From Myxococcota bacterium (GTDB lineage Bacteria > Myxococcota_A > UBA9160 > SMWR01), in assembly GCA_022447545.1 (NCBI GenBank), contig JAKVBI010000015.1, positions 1-64,000 of the forward strand: a stretch of DNA of 64,000 nucleotides, written 5' to 3'. A program made the position numbers and the translations under genes. Of this stretch, positions 52,774 through 61,999 are shown in pieces (position 1 is the first letter of the stretch; each line of letters begins with the position of its first letter). Below the pieces are notes generated by a model, which was not told where the DNA came from, made no database searches, and saw nothing but the letters and a program-made list of their open reading frames with translations.

Positions 52774-52800
52774 CGCTGCAACCCACGCCGAGCCGACGAA

Positions 52801-53550
52801 TCAGCGACTCCTGCGATGGCCGCGGAGCAGGTCCATGTAGAGAATCGGCACGGGGCCCTTGTCCCCATCACCGCTGGCTACGCGGAAGTACTCTTCAGTC
52901 TCGTACTCTTTGAACTCGATGCGATCATCGGGTTCGAAGAAATCATCGGACATCGAAAAGCCACTTTGCCAGTTGATGTAGTCAGTGAAGAGTTTGCGCG
53001 AGGTCCCTCGTTCAAACACCTCCATTCGCAGAGGCAGCGCCAACTCGTCTTGAGTGACCCACAATTCGCGGCGACCGCGGTCGTCGGTGATCCGATAGAC
53101 GTCGCACATCCGACCCATCAGTTCTTTCGAGTAGACCTTCTCTGCGCCCTGATCCTGCAGAATCTCCAACTCGTTGCCGAAGGGCCGACGTTGCGAGTGG
53201 TCGAGCGCCAGGGCTTCGCGCATGCGCCGAACCGCCACCCCCTGCCGATTAAGCTCGTCGTATGCGTAATAGCGGTCTCCCCGGACGATGGTGACAATCT
53301 TATGACCTGCGACAACTGTCTCAGCCCGCATCATGTGACCCTTCGACCAGAAATAGGTCACGTTCAGGCCCGACTGGCTTCGAGCAAGCGCCTGAGCGAA
53401 CCAGGTCTTGGGAGGGAGTCGAAGATGAGCGGCTGCGGAGGCACCCTGCTCTGCTTCGGGCGGCGCTTCCTGAGCTATGGATGCAGAACCCGCCAGTACG
53501 AGCACCGCGATGGCGTTCAAAGATCGGAGGTGTCGTCTCGAGAACTTCAC
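52801..53550 (-). CDS. LolA-like outer-membrane lipoprotein-sorting family protein
   Basis: A 249-aa exported protein with an N-terminal signal (about 1-27) and a LolA/LolB-like beta-fold, seen in ITDDRGRRELWVTQDELALPLRMEVFER-type strands and the final FEPDDRIEFKEYETEE. Such proteins bind lipid chains in the periplasm; the RND exporter family is often paired with them, though here the exporter is far away. The GTG start at 53550 begins a good signal peptide; the frame upstream is not convincing. No clear ribosome site. Confidence 0.7.
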   Translation of the reverse strand: MKFSRRHLRSLNAIAVLVLAGSASIAQEAPPEAEQGASAAAHLRLPPKTWFAQALARSQSGLNVTYFWSKGHMMRAETVVAGHKIVTIVRGDRYYAYDELNRQGVAVRRMREALALDHSQRRPFGNELEILQDQGAEKVYSKELMGRMCDVYRITDDRGRRELWVTQDELALPLRMEVFERGTSRKLFTDYINWQSGFSMSDDFFEPDDRIEFKEYETEEYFRVASGDGDKGPVPILYMDLLRGHRRSR

Positions 53551-53678
53551 GGGACCACAGCGTCCCCGCTTCAGGCCGCCGTTGCAAGCGTGATGAACCC
53601 TCCCCCCCCCGGGGCGCGCGAGACGGCGTCTGCCCCACGGGATGCGGAGATGGCTCTGCATCCCTACCCTCCGCCCAA

Positions 53679-54491
53679 GTGGAATGTGCCCTCACCATCG
53701 CGGGTTCGGACCCCACGGGTGGTGCCGGACTTCAGGCCGACCTCCAGGTCTTCCGCCATTTCGGCGTGCATGGAGCGGGTGTGATCACCGCCCTCACGGT
53801 ACAGGATTCCGGATCCGTCCACCGAGTGCTTCCGTCCTTCCCATCGGTCGTTTTGGAGCAATTGCGGGTGTTACTGAAGGATTTCACCCCTTCGGCCATT
53901 AAGCTCGGCATGCTGGCAACGGACGATGTGGCGCTGAACGTGGAGTTGGGCCTTCGCGAACTCGAGAACAGCCGAATCAGCGGCGGGCGACCCGCCGCAA
54001 GGGTACCCATCGTCGTGGACCCCGTCCTGGCGGCCAGTGACGGTACGGCCCTACTCGAACGCCGCGCCTGGGCCCGTCTCCAGGATCTGATCGGGCGCGC
54101 CACCCTGGTCACGCCGAACCTGCCAGAGGCTCAGGCGCTGACCGATTGTGACGTTTCGACCGAGGAGGGAGTTCAAGCTGCCGCGACGGCCCTGGTATCG
54201 CACTACGGAGCCGAAGCCGCACTGATCAAGGGCGGCCACGCAGCCGGCCCCCCTCGGGACCTGCTCGCAACCCGCCAGGGTGGGACGGTCACCTACGACT
54301 GGTTCGAGGGCCACCGCATGGATGTAGGCTCCGTTCACGGCACGGGGTGCGCACTGGCGGCTGCAGTGACCGCTCTCCTTGCTCGAGGGGACTCACTGCC
54401 CGAGGCCGTGGGGACCGCTCGAACGTTTGTCCGCGATTCCATCTCGCGTTCCGAGGACTACGGCAAGCGGGCTCGCTTCCTCGTCTACTGA
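53679..54491 (+). CDS. thiD: Hydroxymethylpyrimidine/phosphomethylpyrimidine kinase
   Basis: A 270-aa ribokinase-fold enzyme of thiamine synthesis. ALTIAGSDPTGGAGLQADL at the start, VDPVLAASDGTALL in the middle and the C-terminal anion hole and catalytic segment VHGTGCALAAA are present. The GTG at 53679 gives the classical ThiD start; the frame is open upstream but unlike the family. No Shine-Dalgarno sequence precedes it. A C9 run lies about 70 bases upstream. Confidence 0.92.
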   Translation: MECALTIAGSDPTGGAGLQADLQVFRHFGVHGAGVITALTVQDSGSVHRVLPSFPSVVLEQLRVLLKDFTPSAIKLGMLATDDVALNVELGLRELENSRISGGRPAARVPIVVDPVLAASDGTALLERRAWARLQDLIGRATLVTPNLPEAQALTDCDVSTEEGVQAAATALVSHYGAEAALIKGGHAAGPPRDLLATRQGGTVTYDWFEGHRMDVGSVHGTGCALAAAVTALLARGDSLPEAVGTARTFVRDSISRSEDYGKRARFLVY

Positions 54492-54552
54492 ACCGTCGGG
54501 GCCAGGATTCGGCCCACCGCAAGCCCATCCGCCACAGCCGTTCGGTCTTCGA

Positions 54553-54582
54553 TTGACCTGTTACAAGTGCTGCTCTTATCGT
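54553..54582 (+). promoter_or_regulatory. Candidate promoter TTGACC-N18-TATCGT for the TPP-enzyme gene
   Basis: TTGACC (54553-54558) and TATCGT (54577-54582) with an 18-base spacer lie about 55 bases before the coding sequence, which has GAGGAGGA as ribosome site. Hexamers and spacing equal those found before the RND exporter. Confidence 0.45.
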
Positions 54583-54638
54583 CACTAGGGCACACCCCAT
54601 CGAGGTGTCGGAAACCACCGAAACGAGGAGGATGAATC

Positions 54639-56270
54639 ATGGCCAAACTCCGCGGAGAACAAATCATCGCCCGAGGATTTCAGAGGGAGGGTGTCGATAC
54701 CGTCTTTTTCATGATGGGAGGCCCCACTTCGGGGGTAGCGGGTGCCTGCATGGAGCTCGGCATGAAGGGAATCTACGTGCGCCACGAGCAGGCGGCCGCC
54801 ATGATGGCCCACGCCTACGCCCGCGTGACGGGTAAGCCCGGAATCGTGATCACACCGTCGGGCCCTGGTACCGCCAATGCCGTCACGAGTCTCGCAAACG
54901 CGTGGGCAGACGCCAGTCCACTCATTTCCATCGGAGGAGCTGCGCCCGGCGTGAGTGCCAGCATGGATACCTTTCAGGAAATGGACCAACTCGCGATGAT
55001 GCGCCCAGTCGTCAAGGCCGCATATCGGGTCGAACAGGTGCGCCAGATTCCGCTCTTGATCAGTGTCGCCTTCCGCCAGGCACTCGACGGAAAACGCGGC
55101 CCCATCTACCTCGACCTTCCAGGAGACATTCTGTTCGAATCCATCGACGAAGATCGCTTGGAGTGGCACGACCATGGACGCATCGAGGCCCGCCCCGCGG
55201 CAGAACCGGCCCAGGTGGAACACGTCGTGGAAATGCTCTGCGAGGCCGAACGCCCCATCGTCGTGACCGGTAGCGGGATTCTTTGGTCCGAGGCGTCGAA
55301 AGAGCTCCAGAACTTTATCGACGCCACGGGTCTTCCGCTCTACACGACTCCCCAGGGACGCGGCGTCGTCCCCGAGGACCATCCCCGATGCTTCCCTGCG
55401 GCTCGCTCACTCGCTTTTCGAGAAGCAGACACGGTGCTGGTCATCGGCGCTCGTGCAAACTCCATGCTTTCATTCCTGCGCCCACCCCGTTTCGCGGCGG
55501 ATGCCCGCTTCATTTCTGTCAATCTCGACGGCACGGAACTGGGCCACAACCGCGCGCTGGACATCGGAATCCTGGGTGACGCGAGAATCGTTTTGAACCA
55601 GTTGACGAAAACCGTCGAGGGTCGCCTGAAAATCCCCGACAACCATGCCTGGATCGAAACCCTGCGCGACAAGCAAGCCACCAATGAAAAACGTCAGAGC
55701 GAACTGCTGCTAAGCGACCAGATGCCGATCCACCCGCTGCGCGTCTGCTACGAACTTCGCCAGCGACTCACCCGCGACACCATCCTGGTTACTGACGGTC
55801 ACGAAATTCTGAACTTTGGCCGTCAGTCGATTCCCGTCTTCGAGCCGGGAACCAGCCTCAACGCGGGACCTCACGGTTGCATGGGGATCGGCATCCCCTT
55901 CGGGGTCGGCGCCAAGGTCGCTCGGCCCGATCGCAATGTGGTGGTGCTATCGGGTGATGGTGCCTTTGGTTGGAACGGCATGGAGATGGACACAGCCATC
56001 CGACACAAGCTTCCGATCGTCGTCGTCATGTCGAACAATGCCGGATTCACGTCGCGTGCCGTGGGTGGCGACATTGGTCGTGAACTCGGCTACAAGCGCT
56101 ACGACCTGATGGTGGAGTCCCTGGGTGGCCACGGAGAGTTCGTGGAAAAACCCGAAGAAATCGGGCCGGCCATCGATCGAGCGATGAAGGCCGGGGTGCC
56201 CGCTCTGGTCAATATCTGCACGGACCCAGACGCTGCCTCCACTACCGACATGGGGTTCGGTGGCTACTGA
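54639..56270 (+). CDS. Thiamine-diphosphate-dependent lyase (oxalyl-CoA decarboxylase / 2-hydroxyacyl-CoA lyase-like)
   Basis: A 543-aa acetolactate-synthase-family enzyme. The catalytic Glu50 in RHEQAAAMMAHAYAR activates the cofactor, PSGPGTAN is intact, and the TPP/Mg motif runs from GDG (439-441) to NN (466-467). The sequence style is nearer to oxalyl-CoA decarboxylase and 2-hydroxyacyl-CoA lyase than to acetohydroxyacid synthase, and no regulatory subunit follows. The substrate is probably a 2-hydroxyacyl-CoA or oxalyl-CoA. It is monocistronic, converging on mpl with only 4 bases between stops. Confidence 0.82.
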   Translation: MAKLRGEQIIARGFQREGVDTVFFMMGGPTSGVAGACMELGMKGIYVRHEQAAAMMAHAYARVTGKPGIVITPSGPGTANAVTSLANAWADASPLISIGGAAPGVSASMDTFQEMDQLAMMRPVVKAAYRVEQVRQIPLLISVAFRQALDGKRGPIYLDLPGDILFESIDEDRLEWHDHGRIEARPAAEPAQVEHVVEMLCEAERPIVVTGSGILWSEASKELQNFIDATGLPLYTTPQGRGVVPEDHPRCFPAARSLAFREADTVLVIGARANSMLSFLRPPRFAADARFISVNLDGTELGHNRALDIGILGDARIVLNQLTKTVEGRLKIPDNHAWIETLRDKQATNEKRQSELLLSDQMPIHPLRVCYELRQRLTRDTILVTDGHEILNFGRQSIPVFEPGTSLNAGPHGCMGIGIPFGVGAKVARPDRNVVVLSGDGAFGWNGMEMDTAIRHKLPIVVVMSNNAGFTSRAVGGDIGRELGYKRYDLMVESLGGHGEFVEKPEEIGPAIDRAMKAGVPALVNICTDPDAASTTDMGFGGY

Positions 56271-56274
56271 GGAG

Positions 56275-57696
56275 CTAGAGCGCGTCGAGCAGGCGCTGAC
56301 AGATGCCGCCGAAGGATCCGTTGCTCATCACCAGGACGATATCACCCGGTTCACTGAACCTCACGACATCGGTCACGATGTCATCGATATCGCTCCAGGC
56401 TCGAGCGTCCATTCCCCTCGACACCAGATCGGCAACCAGTTGCTCCGACGAAAAAGTTTCGGTCACCTCACCCGTCGCGCTGTAGATAGGAGTATCGGGA
56501 ACGACCGAGACGATGACACGGTCCGCCGCGTCGAATGCAAGTGCGTAGTCCTGCTGAAAGATTTTGCGCCGGCTGGTATTGGTACGGGGTTCGAACACTG
56601 CGACGATCCGTCCATTGGGGAATTGAGCCCGCAGCGCATCCAACGACCCTCGAACGGCCGTGGGGTGATGGGCAAAATCGTCCACGACGGTCACACTGTT
56701 GCGTTCACCACGGATTTCCTGACGACGCTTCACGCCTTTGAAACGCCCGAGCGCTTCGACGGCCTCTGCAAGGGAACCGCCGAGTTCCGTAACCGTGGCG
56801 AGAGCGGCGAGAGCATTGGCTACATTGATCTGGCCGAACAACGGAACGAAAGCGCGACCAGCCGCACTTCCGTCGCGCCGCACCGCGAAGCTCATTCCAC
56901 CCGCTTCCCTCCGGACATCCCCCGCTCCCCAATCCGTCGTTGCTGAGTCCGTCGTCCCATAGCCCACCACGCGACAAGGCGCGTCAGCCACCACTTCGCG
57001 CACGTTGGGTCGGTCCAGAGCCGCGACAACCATGCCATCCGAGGGGAGCTGAGCCACGCAGCTTCGAAAAGCTTCCTTGACATGATCGAGGTCGTAGTAG
57101 ATGTCCGCGTGGTCGAACTCCACGGAAGTGATGATCAGAGTTCGCGCACCGTAGTGGAGAAACTTGGGAGTCTTGTCGAAGAAAGCAGTGTCGTACTCGT
57201 CTCCCTCAACCACGAAGTGATCTCCGTGGCCTTCTCGAAAACTCCCGTCGAAGTCGAGGGAGTGCCCTCCGACAAGTAACGAGGGATCCCAGCCAAGTCC
57301 GTTCAGAAGAGAAGAAACGAGACACGTGGTGGTCGTCTTACCATGGGTTCCCGAAACGACTACCGGGTGCTTACCCCCGATCGCCAATTCGAACAGAGCG
57401 TCGGGAAACGACCGGTATGTAAGGCCCTCATCGATGGCCGCTCTTGCCTCCACGTTGTCCGGGCCGACGGCATTCCCGATGACCACCAAATCGGGCACGT
57501 CTGAAAGCACATGCTCGGCACGAAAGCGCGTGTGAACGGGAATGCCCCAGTCTTCCAGAAGGGTGCTCATGGGCGGATAGAGGACGTCATCGCTCCCCGT
57601 CACACGAACCCCTCGTGCGTGAAGCAACCCGGCCAGGGAGGCCATCCCAGTGCCACCGATGGCAATGAAATGAACGTGTGTCACGCGCTCACCCAA
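56275..57696 (-). CDS. mpl: UDP-N-acetylmuramate:L-alanyl-gamma-D-glutamyl-meso-diaminopimelate ligase
   Basis: A 473-aa Mur-ligase-family enzyme that reattaches recovered murein tripeptide to UDP-MurNAc. The N-terminal IAIGGTGMASLAGLL, the ATP loop SGTHGKTTT, and the VEFDHADIYYDLDHVKEAF and FEPRTNTSRRK segments are typical of Mpl and differ from MurC. TTG at 57696 is the longest start, three bases after the upstream stop; a GTG at 57684 gives a more usual N-terminus. It belongs to a minus-strand group with a serine hydrolase and LdcA, all linked to murein recycling. Confidence 0.9.
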   Translation of the reverse strand: MGERVTHVHFIAIGGTGMASLAGLLHARGVRVTGSDDVLYPPMSTLLEDWGIPVHTRFRAEHVLSDVPDLVVIGNAVGPDNVEARAAIDEGLTYRSFPDALFELAIGGKHPVVVSGTHGKTTTTCLVSSLLNGLGWDPSLLVGGHSLDFDGSFREGHGDHFVVEGDEYDTAFFDKTPKFLHYGARTLIITSVEFDHADIYYDLDHVKEAFRSCVAQLPSDGMVVAALDRPNVREVVADAPCRVVGYGTTDSATTDWGAGDVRREAGGMSFAVRRDGSAAGRAFVPLFGQINVANALAALATVTELGGSLAEAVEALGRFKGVKRRQEIRGERNSVTVVDDFAHHPTAVRGSLDALRAQFPNGRIVAVFEPRTNTSRRKIFQQDYALAFDAADRVIVSVVPDTPIYSATGEVTETFSSEQLVADLVSRGMDARAWSDIDDIVTDVVRFSEPGDIVLVMSNGSFGGICQRLLDAL

Positions 57697-57699
57697 ACT

Positions 57700-58863
57700 T
57701 CACCCCGCCTCGAAGGAATCTCGGAGCAGGTCGTGAACGACAGGCCTCAACCCAAACCGGCTCTTCTTGGCCACAAGATGAATTCGATTGGTCAGCATCA
57801 CCACCACGCATTCGCTGTCGAGGTCGATCCACAACGAAGTGCCGGTGAAACCCAAATGGCCCACGGAATTTCTTGAAAACGCGGACCCCGCGCTCGAATC
57901 CGTGGGGGCGGGCGTATCCCACCCGACCGCCCAATCCGAACCAGCGGGTATCTCCTGACGCGTAAAGAAATCCGCCAGAATTTCTCGCGGCCAGAACTCG
58001 CTACGGCCATGCCAGACATCGAGCACAGTCGTCGCAAATTTCATGATATCTGGAGCCGTCGAGAAAAGGCCGGCATGGCCTGCCACACCACCCATCGCCG
58101 AAGCATTCGGGTCGTGCACCTCCCCCCAGACGATTCGCCCCCTCCAGGAGCAACTCTCGGTGGCGGCCACGCGCCGTCGCAAAGCATCGGGCAGGGACGA
58201 CCCTGTAACGCCCTCGACAACAGGCGCGAAAAAGGTGTCCTTCATCCCGAGCGGGCCGAAGATGCGTTCGGAACAGAACTCGTCCAGCCGACGACGAGAA
58301 ACCGACTCCACGAGCGCTCCGAGAGCGATGAAGTCCAGATCCCCGTAGACAGCAGCCTCGCCGGGCTCATGAACCGGAGCCGACCGAAGCGTACGGTCGA
58401 GCACGAACTTACGCCCATTCTCACTACCGATCCAACGTTGCCCCGATTTGAGTTCCTTCTCCATGAGGGTCTCGTGAAAGGGACGCCACGGCTTCAACCC
58501 GGAAGAGTGGGTGAGGAGATGTCGCAGGGTCACCTCCTCTTTGTCGCGCTCCGCAAATTCGGGGAGGTACTTGCAGACCGGTGCATCCAAATCGAGCATT
58601 CCATCGTCAACGAGCAGCATCACCGCAGTCGTGGTCACCAGAGGCTTGGTGAGAGACGCGACGTCAAAAATAGTGTCGGGCTTGGCCGGAATACGCTCTG
58701 GACGTACGACGGCGAGACCACGGGCCGTACTGTAGTCGAGGGTTTCGCCGTTTCGAGGCATCTGGGCAAGCACCACGGCACCCGGAATCTCTGCCTTCTC
58801 GATGGCCTTGTCGATCACCCGATCCACACGTTCGAGCTTGCGCCGAATCACACTCCACTTCAC
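57700..58863 (-). CDS. Beta-lactamase-related serine hydrolase
   Basis: A 387-aa class C beta-lactamase/esterase-fold protein. The nucleophile is Ser70 in SLTK (70-73), YGD stands in for the YxN motif, and HLGFTGT holds the third motif. No signal peptide is seen, so it is probably cytoplasmic. Being directly upstream of mpl and downstream of ldcA suggests a D-amino-acid or muropeptide hydrolase in recycling. The GTG start gives the full domain. Confidence 0.82.
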   Translation of the reverse strand: MKWSVIRRKLERVDRVIDKAIEKAEIPGAVVLAQMPRNGETLDYSTARGLAVVRPERIPAKPDTIFDVASLTKPLVTTTAVMLLVDDGMLDLDAPVCKYLPEFAERDKEEVTLRHLLTHSSGLKPWRPFHETLMEKELKSGQRWIGSENGRKFVLDRTLRSAPVHEPGEAAVYGDLDFIALGALVESVSRRRLDEFCSERIFGPLGMKDTFFAPVVEGVTGSSLPDALRRRVAATESCSWRGRIVWGEVHDPNASAMGGVAGHAGLFSTAPDIMKFATTVLDVWHGRSEFWPREILADFFTRQEIPAGSDWAVGWDTPAPTDSSAGSAFSRNSVGHLGFTGTSLWIDLDSECVVVMLTNRIHLVAKKSRFGLRPVVHDLLRDSFEAG

Positions 58864-58953
58864 GTCAGCGGCTCCATAGCGTTTGCCTGTGCGGCCCTTG
58901 GGTCACGCGGAAGGATCTGGACGAAAATGACGAAAGGAAGCCATTCCGAAACA

Positions 58954-59874
58954 TCAGACGTGACTCACCCATTGTTCGTCGATGCACAGAACCCCCGCAT
59001 CACCATCGATGGTAGCGCGAACCCCCAGCGGCCAGGCTCGATTCTCACGGATGTGACCGAAGGGCAGACCCATCACCAACGGGACGCCCAGTGGCTCTAG
59101 TACCTCTCGAATCACGGCCGCTACGGTGGGGGTGGGGTAGCGATCGTCGCGACAACTCGTGAATGCGCCCACACCGATACCCGCAACCGAGGAGAGTTTT
59201 CCGGCAGCAACCAATTGACGGAGCATGCGTTCGACTCTGTAGGGACGCTCTCCAACGTCTTCGATCATCAACAGGGCCCCCCGCGTATCGGGCTCCCAGA
59301 TCGAGCCCAAGCTCGAACTCAGCAGGCTCAGCGATCCACCCGTGAGGCGACCTTTCGCCTCCCCGCCCACCACGCTCTCGCCGGAGATCCGATAGGGGAG
59401 CGGAAGGGCACCCAAAAGCCCATTCACCAGCTCGGCCCAAACCGTCGGATCCGCATCCGATCCACGGTCCAACATGGGGCCATGAATCGAAGCGACTCCA
59501 GCACAGCGACGCAGCCAGAGAAGCAGCGCCGTTGCGTCGCTGTACCCGACAACGGGTTTGGCCGCAGCTCTGACGGACTCTGCATCGAGCCCGTGGAGAA
59601 TCCGATCGCACCCGTAGCCACCTCTTGCACACAGAACGGCATCGACAGCAGGAGACGTCAAGAGTTCCATCAGCTCGAGCGTCCGTCTCTCGTCACTGCC
59701 CGCCAGGTATCCCTGACGGTCGAACACATCATCGCGGTGCACAATGCGAAATCCGCGATTCCGTAGCATCGAACAACCCTGTTCGAACCGTTCGGGATCG
59801 ACAGGCCCCCCGGGTGCTGCGATTCCCAAAGTCGCGCCGTCTCGCAAAGCTCGCGGTTTGCGAAGTCGCGGCAC
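58954..59874 (-). CDS. ldcA: LD-carboxypeptidase (peptidase S66)
   Basis: A 306-aa cytoplasmic peptidase removing the terminal D-Ala from recovered murein tetrapeptides. The nucleophile is Ser112 in VVGYSDATALL, preceded by the CARGGYGCDRIL segment. The Glu and His of the triad lie in the IEDVGERPYRVERML region and LPFGHIREN. The GTG start shares a base with the dnaB stop (TAGTG). Its product, tripeptide, is the substrate of Mpl encoded two genes on. Confidence 0.9.
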   Translation of the reverse strand: MPRLRKPRALRDGATLGIAAPGGPVDPERFEQGCSMLRNRGFRIVHRDDVFDRQGYLAGSDERRTLELMELLTSPAVDAVLCARGGYGCDRILHGLDAESVRAAAKPVVGYSDATALLLWLRRCAGVASIHGPMLDRGSDADPTVWAELVNGLLGALPLPYRISGESVVGGEAKGRLTGGSLSLLSSSLGSIWEPDTRGALLMIEDVGERPYRVERMLRQLVAAGKLSSVAGIGVGAFTSCRDDRYPTPTVAAVIREVLEPLGVPLVMGLPFGHIRENRAWPLGVRATIDGDAGVLCIDEQWVSHV

Positions 59875-61415
59875 TAGAAGAATTCGTCCTCATCCGTCAT
59901 GGGGTCAGCGGCTCCAGGGGGCGAGACCAAGTCGCCCCCCGCATCCGATCCGCCCGGCTCAGAATCAGATGGCTTCGCAAATCCAGAGTGGCTGGACAAT
60001 CCCATTTCTTCCCGCTGAGAGCGCGAGAGATCGCGGAAACTCGCGTAACGGCCCTCGAATTGAAGTTTGATCGTACCCGTCGGACCATTGCGCTGCTTGG
60101 CGATGATGAGTTCGGCAATTCCCTGATCCGGGCTGTCCTTGTTGTAGACCTCGTCGCGGTAGATGAACGCAATCACGTCCGCATCCTGCTCGATCGCTCC
60201 CGACTCACGCAGGTCGCCCATGTTGGGCCGACGCTTATCCGGATCGCGTTGTTCAGGACCGCGATTGAGCTGCGAAAGAGCAACCACGGGGATGTTCAGT
60301 TCCTTGGCAAGTGCCTTGAGACCATGGCTGATTTCACCGATCTCCAAATCTTTGCGCTGGGTGGGCGTATCTCCATGTGCCAACTGCAGATAATCGACCA
60401 CCACCAGATCGAGGCCATGTTCCTTGTGGAGCCGTCGACACTTGGCCTTGATCTCGAGAATCGTCAGCATGCCACTGTCATCCAGCCAAAGCTGGGCGCT
60501 GGAGAGTCGGCTGGCCGCAGAGGAGAGATTGGCGTGAGCGGTGGCGGTACCGAACCCCTTGCGGAAGGCTGTGAAGTCCACGCTCGCTTCGGTCGACAGA
60601 AGGCGCAGGATCAAGGAGCGTGTCGTCATCTCGAGCGAGAAGATCGCCACTTTCTTGCCGTGGTCTACCGAGGCGTTCCGCGCGACATTGAGGGCCAGGG
60701 CCGTCTTTCCCATACTGGGCCGCGCGGCGATGATGATGAGCTCTCCGGGCTGGAGCCCTCCGGTATCCTCATCGAAATCCGAAAACCCGGTGGGAACACC
60801 CGTCAACTCACCCCCGCGAGCCGCCAGGGCGTCGATGTAGTCGAGGGTATCCTGAAGACCCGAGTCCAGGCGTTCGAAGGTCACGCGACTGCGCAGCGAT
60901 CCCAGGTCGAAGATTCTGGATTCGGCCACATCGAGCAGTCGTTCGGCGCGCTCGGAAGCGTCGTAACCGATTTCGACGATGTCAGTAGCGACCTTGATCA
61001 AGCCACGCTTGACCGATTTGTCCCGGACGATGCGAGCATGCTGAACGACATTCGCCGCAGTTGCCTCGTAGTCGGCGATTTCCGCCAGAGTCACAGGACC
61101 GCCGACGGCGTCGAGTAGCTTGCGCGTGTTCAAATAGTCAAGCAGGGTGTGCAGATCGACAGGCTCGTTCTCATCTTGGAGCGACAGCATTGCCTGGTAG
61201 AGCTGCTGATGGCTCGGATGATAGAAATCTTCCGGCCGAATTTCGGTGAGGACCGTGTGGATGGCGTCATTGTCGAGCAGAAGAGCGGAGAGGACCGCCT
61301 TCTCTGCCTCGATGTCCTGGGGCATGACGCGCCCGATGGAATTCGTTTCCCCGTCCAGCGGTCCTGCGTTTCCGATGGTTTGAATCGGCGGCACGGCACC
61401 CCCCGTACGCGACAC
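59874..61415 (-). CDS. dnaB: Replicative DNA helicase
   Basis: A 513-aa hexameric helicase: N-terminal primase-interaction domain (about 30-130), linker, and a RecA-like domain with Walker A ARPSMGKTALALN, DLVVVDYLQLAHG and the SQLNRGPEQRDPDKRRP segment. No intein is present. A GTG start precedes the conserved PQDIEAEKAVLSALL by about 30 residues; an internal ATG at residue 31 is an alternative. The order rpsF-rpsR-rplI-dnaB is the common bacterial one. The ~50-residue acidic Gly/Ser tail ends in DEDEFF. Confidence 0.95.
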   Translation of the reverse strand: MSRTGGAVPPIQTIGNAGPLDGETNSIGRVMPQDIEAEKAVLSALLLDNDAIHTVLTEIRPEDFYHPSHQQLYQAMLSLQDENEPVDLHTLLDYLNTRKLLDAVGGPVTLAEIADYEATAANVVQHARIVRDKSVKRGLIKVATDIVEIGYDASERAERLLDVAESRIFDLGSLRSRVTFERLDSGLQDTLDYIDALAARGGELTGVPTGFSDFDEDTGGLQPGELIIIAARPSMGKTALALNVARNASVDHGKKVAIFSLEMTTRSLILRLLSTEASVDFTAFRKGFGTATAHANLSSAASRLSSAQLWLDDSGMLTILEIKAKCRRLHKEHGLDLVVVDYLQLAHGDTPTQRKDLEIGEISHGLKALAKELNIPVVALSQLNRGPEQRDPDKRRPNMGDLRESGAIEQDADVIAFIYRDEVYNKDSPDQGIAELIIAKQRNGPTGTIKLQFEGRYASFRDLSRSQREEMGLSSHSGFAKPSDSEPGGSDAGGDLVSPPGAADPMTDEDEFF

Positions 61416-61442
61416 ATGCGGGCCCTGCCCGCCTCGCTCTCG

Positions 61443-61997
61443 CTACTCGTCGTCGTCCTCGTCGTCGAACCCATCCCGATCGGCGGGCGGAAACACCGCT
61501 TCCTCGACGTCGTCGTCATTCTCTTCCGGTTCAGGCGCTGGCGCCCCACTCGGCTTGACGACGACTTTGATCTCGCCCGCGACGTCCCGGTGCAGCTTCA
61601 CCTTGACGGTGTGCTCTCCCACACTCTTGATGGGTTCGCTGAGTTGAACCCGCCTGCGATCGACTTCGAAACCACGCTCGACCAACAGCTCCACAATCTG
61701 TGGCGCGGTGACCGAACCGAACAGCTTGCCTTCATCGCCGGCTTGAGCCTCGATCTCGAGCACGACTTGGGCAAGCTTGTCCCGAGTCGCATTCAAGTCG
61801 ACCAGCAATTTCGCCGCCTTTTCCGCCACCACTCGCTGCTGATGCTCGAGCTGCTTGACGCGGGACGTCGTGGCGATGATGGCCTTGCCCTGGGGCACCA
61901 GATAATTGCGAGCAAACCCCGGCTTGACGCGAACCAGATCTCCGGCTTCTCCCAGATTCGGGACCGACTCCTGGAGTATGAGAGCAACGTTCGCCAT
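61443..61997 (-). CDS. rplI: 50S ribosomal protein bL9 with acidic C-terminal tail
   Basis: A 184-aa protein. Residues 1-148 match bL9: an N-terminal domain with LGEAGDLVRVKPGFARNYLVP, a long connecting helix and a C-terminal domain. The final ~36 residues are an Asp/Glu-rich extension (EENDDDVEEAV and FDDEDDDE) not found in standard bL9. It has a small 2-base gap from rpsR. Confidence 0.95.
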   Translation of the reverse strand: MANVALILQESVPNLGEAGDLVRVKPGFARNYLVPQGKAIIATTSRVKQLEHQQRVVAEKAAKLLVDLNATRDKLAQVVLEIEAQAGDEGKLFGSVTAPQIVELLVERGFEVDRRRVQLSEPIKSVGEHTVKVKLHRDVAGEIKVVVKPSGAPAPEPEENDDDVEEAVFPPADRDGFDDEDDDE

Positions 61998-61999
61998 CG

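Noticed and set aside
52479-54618. Possible frameshift or gene fusion around thiD because of the long open frame upstream
   Set aside because: The upstream part shows no similarity to thiamine enzymes and overlaps the LolA-like gene on the other strand; ThiD is complete from the GTG.
59625-61118. Plus-strand open frame of 497 codons across ldcA and dnaB
   Set aside because: Antisense to two well-conserved genes; composition of a GC-rich shadow frame.
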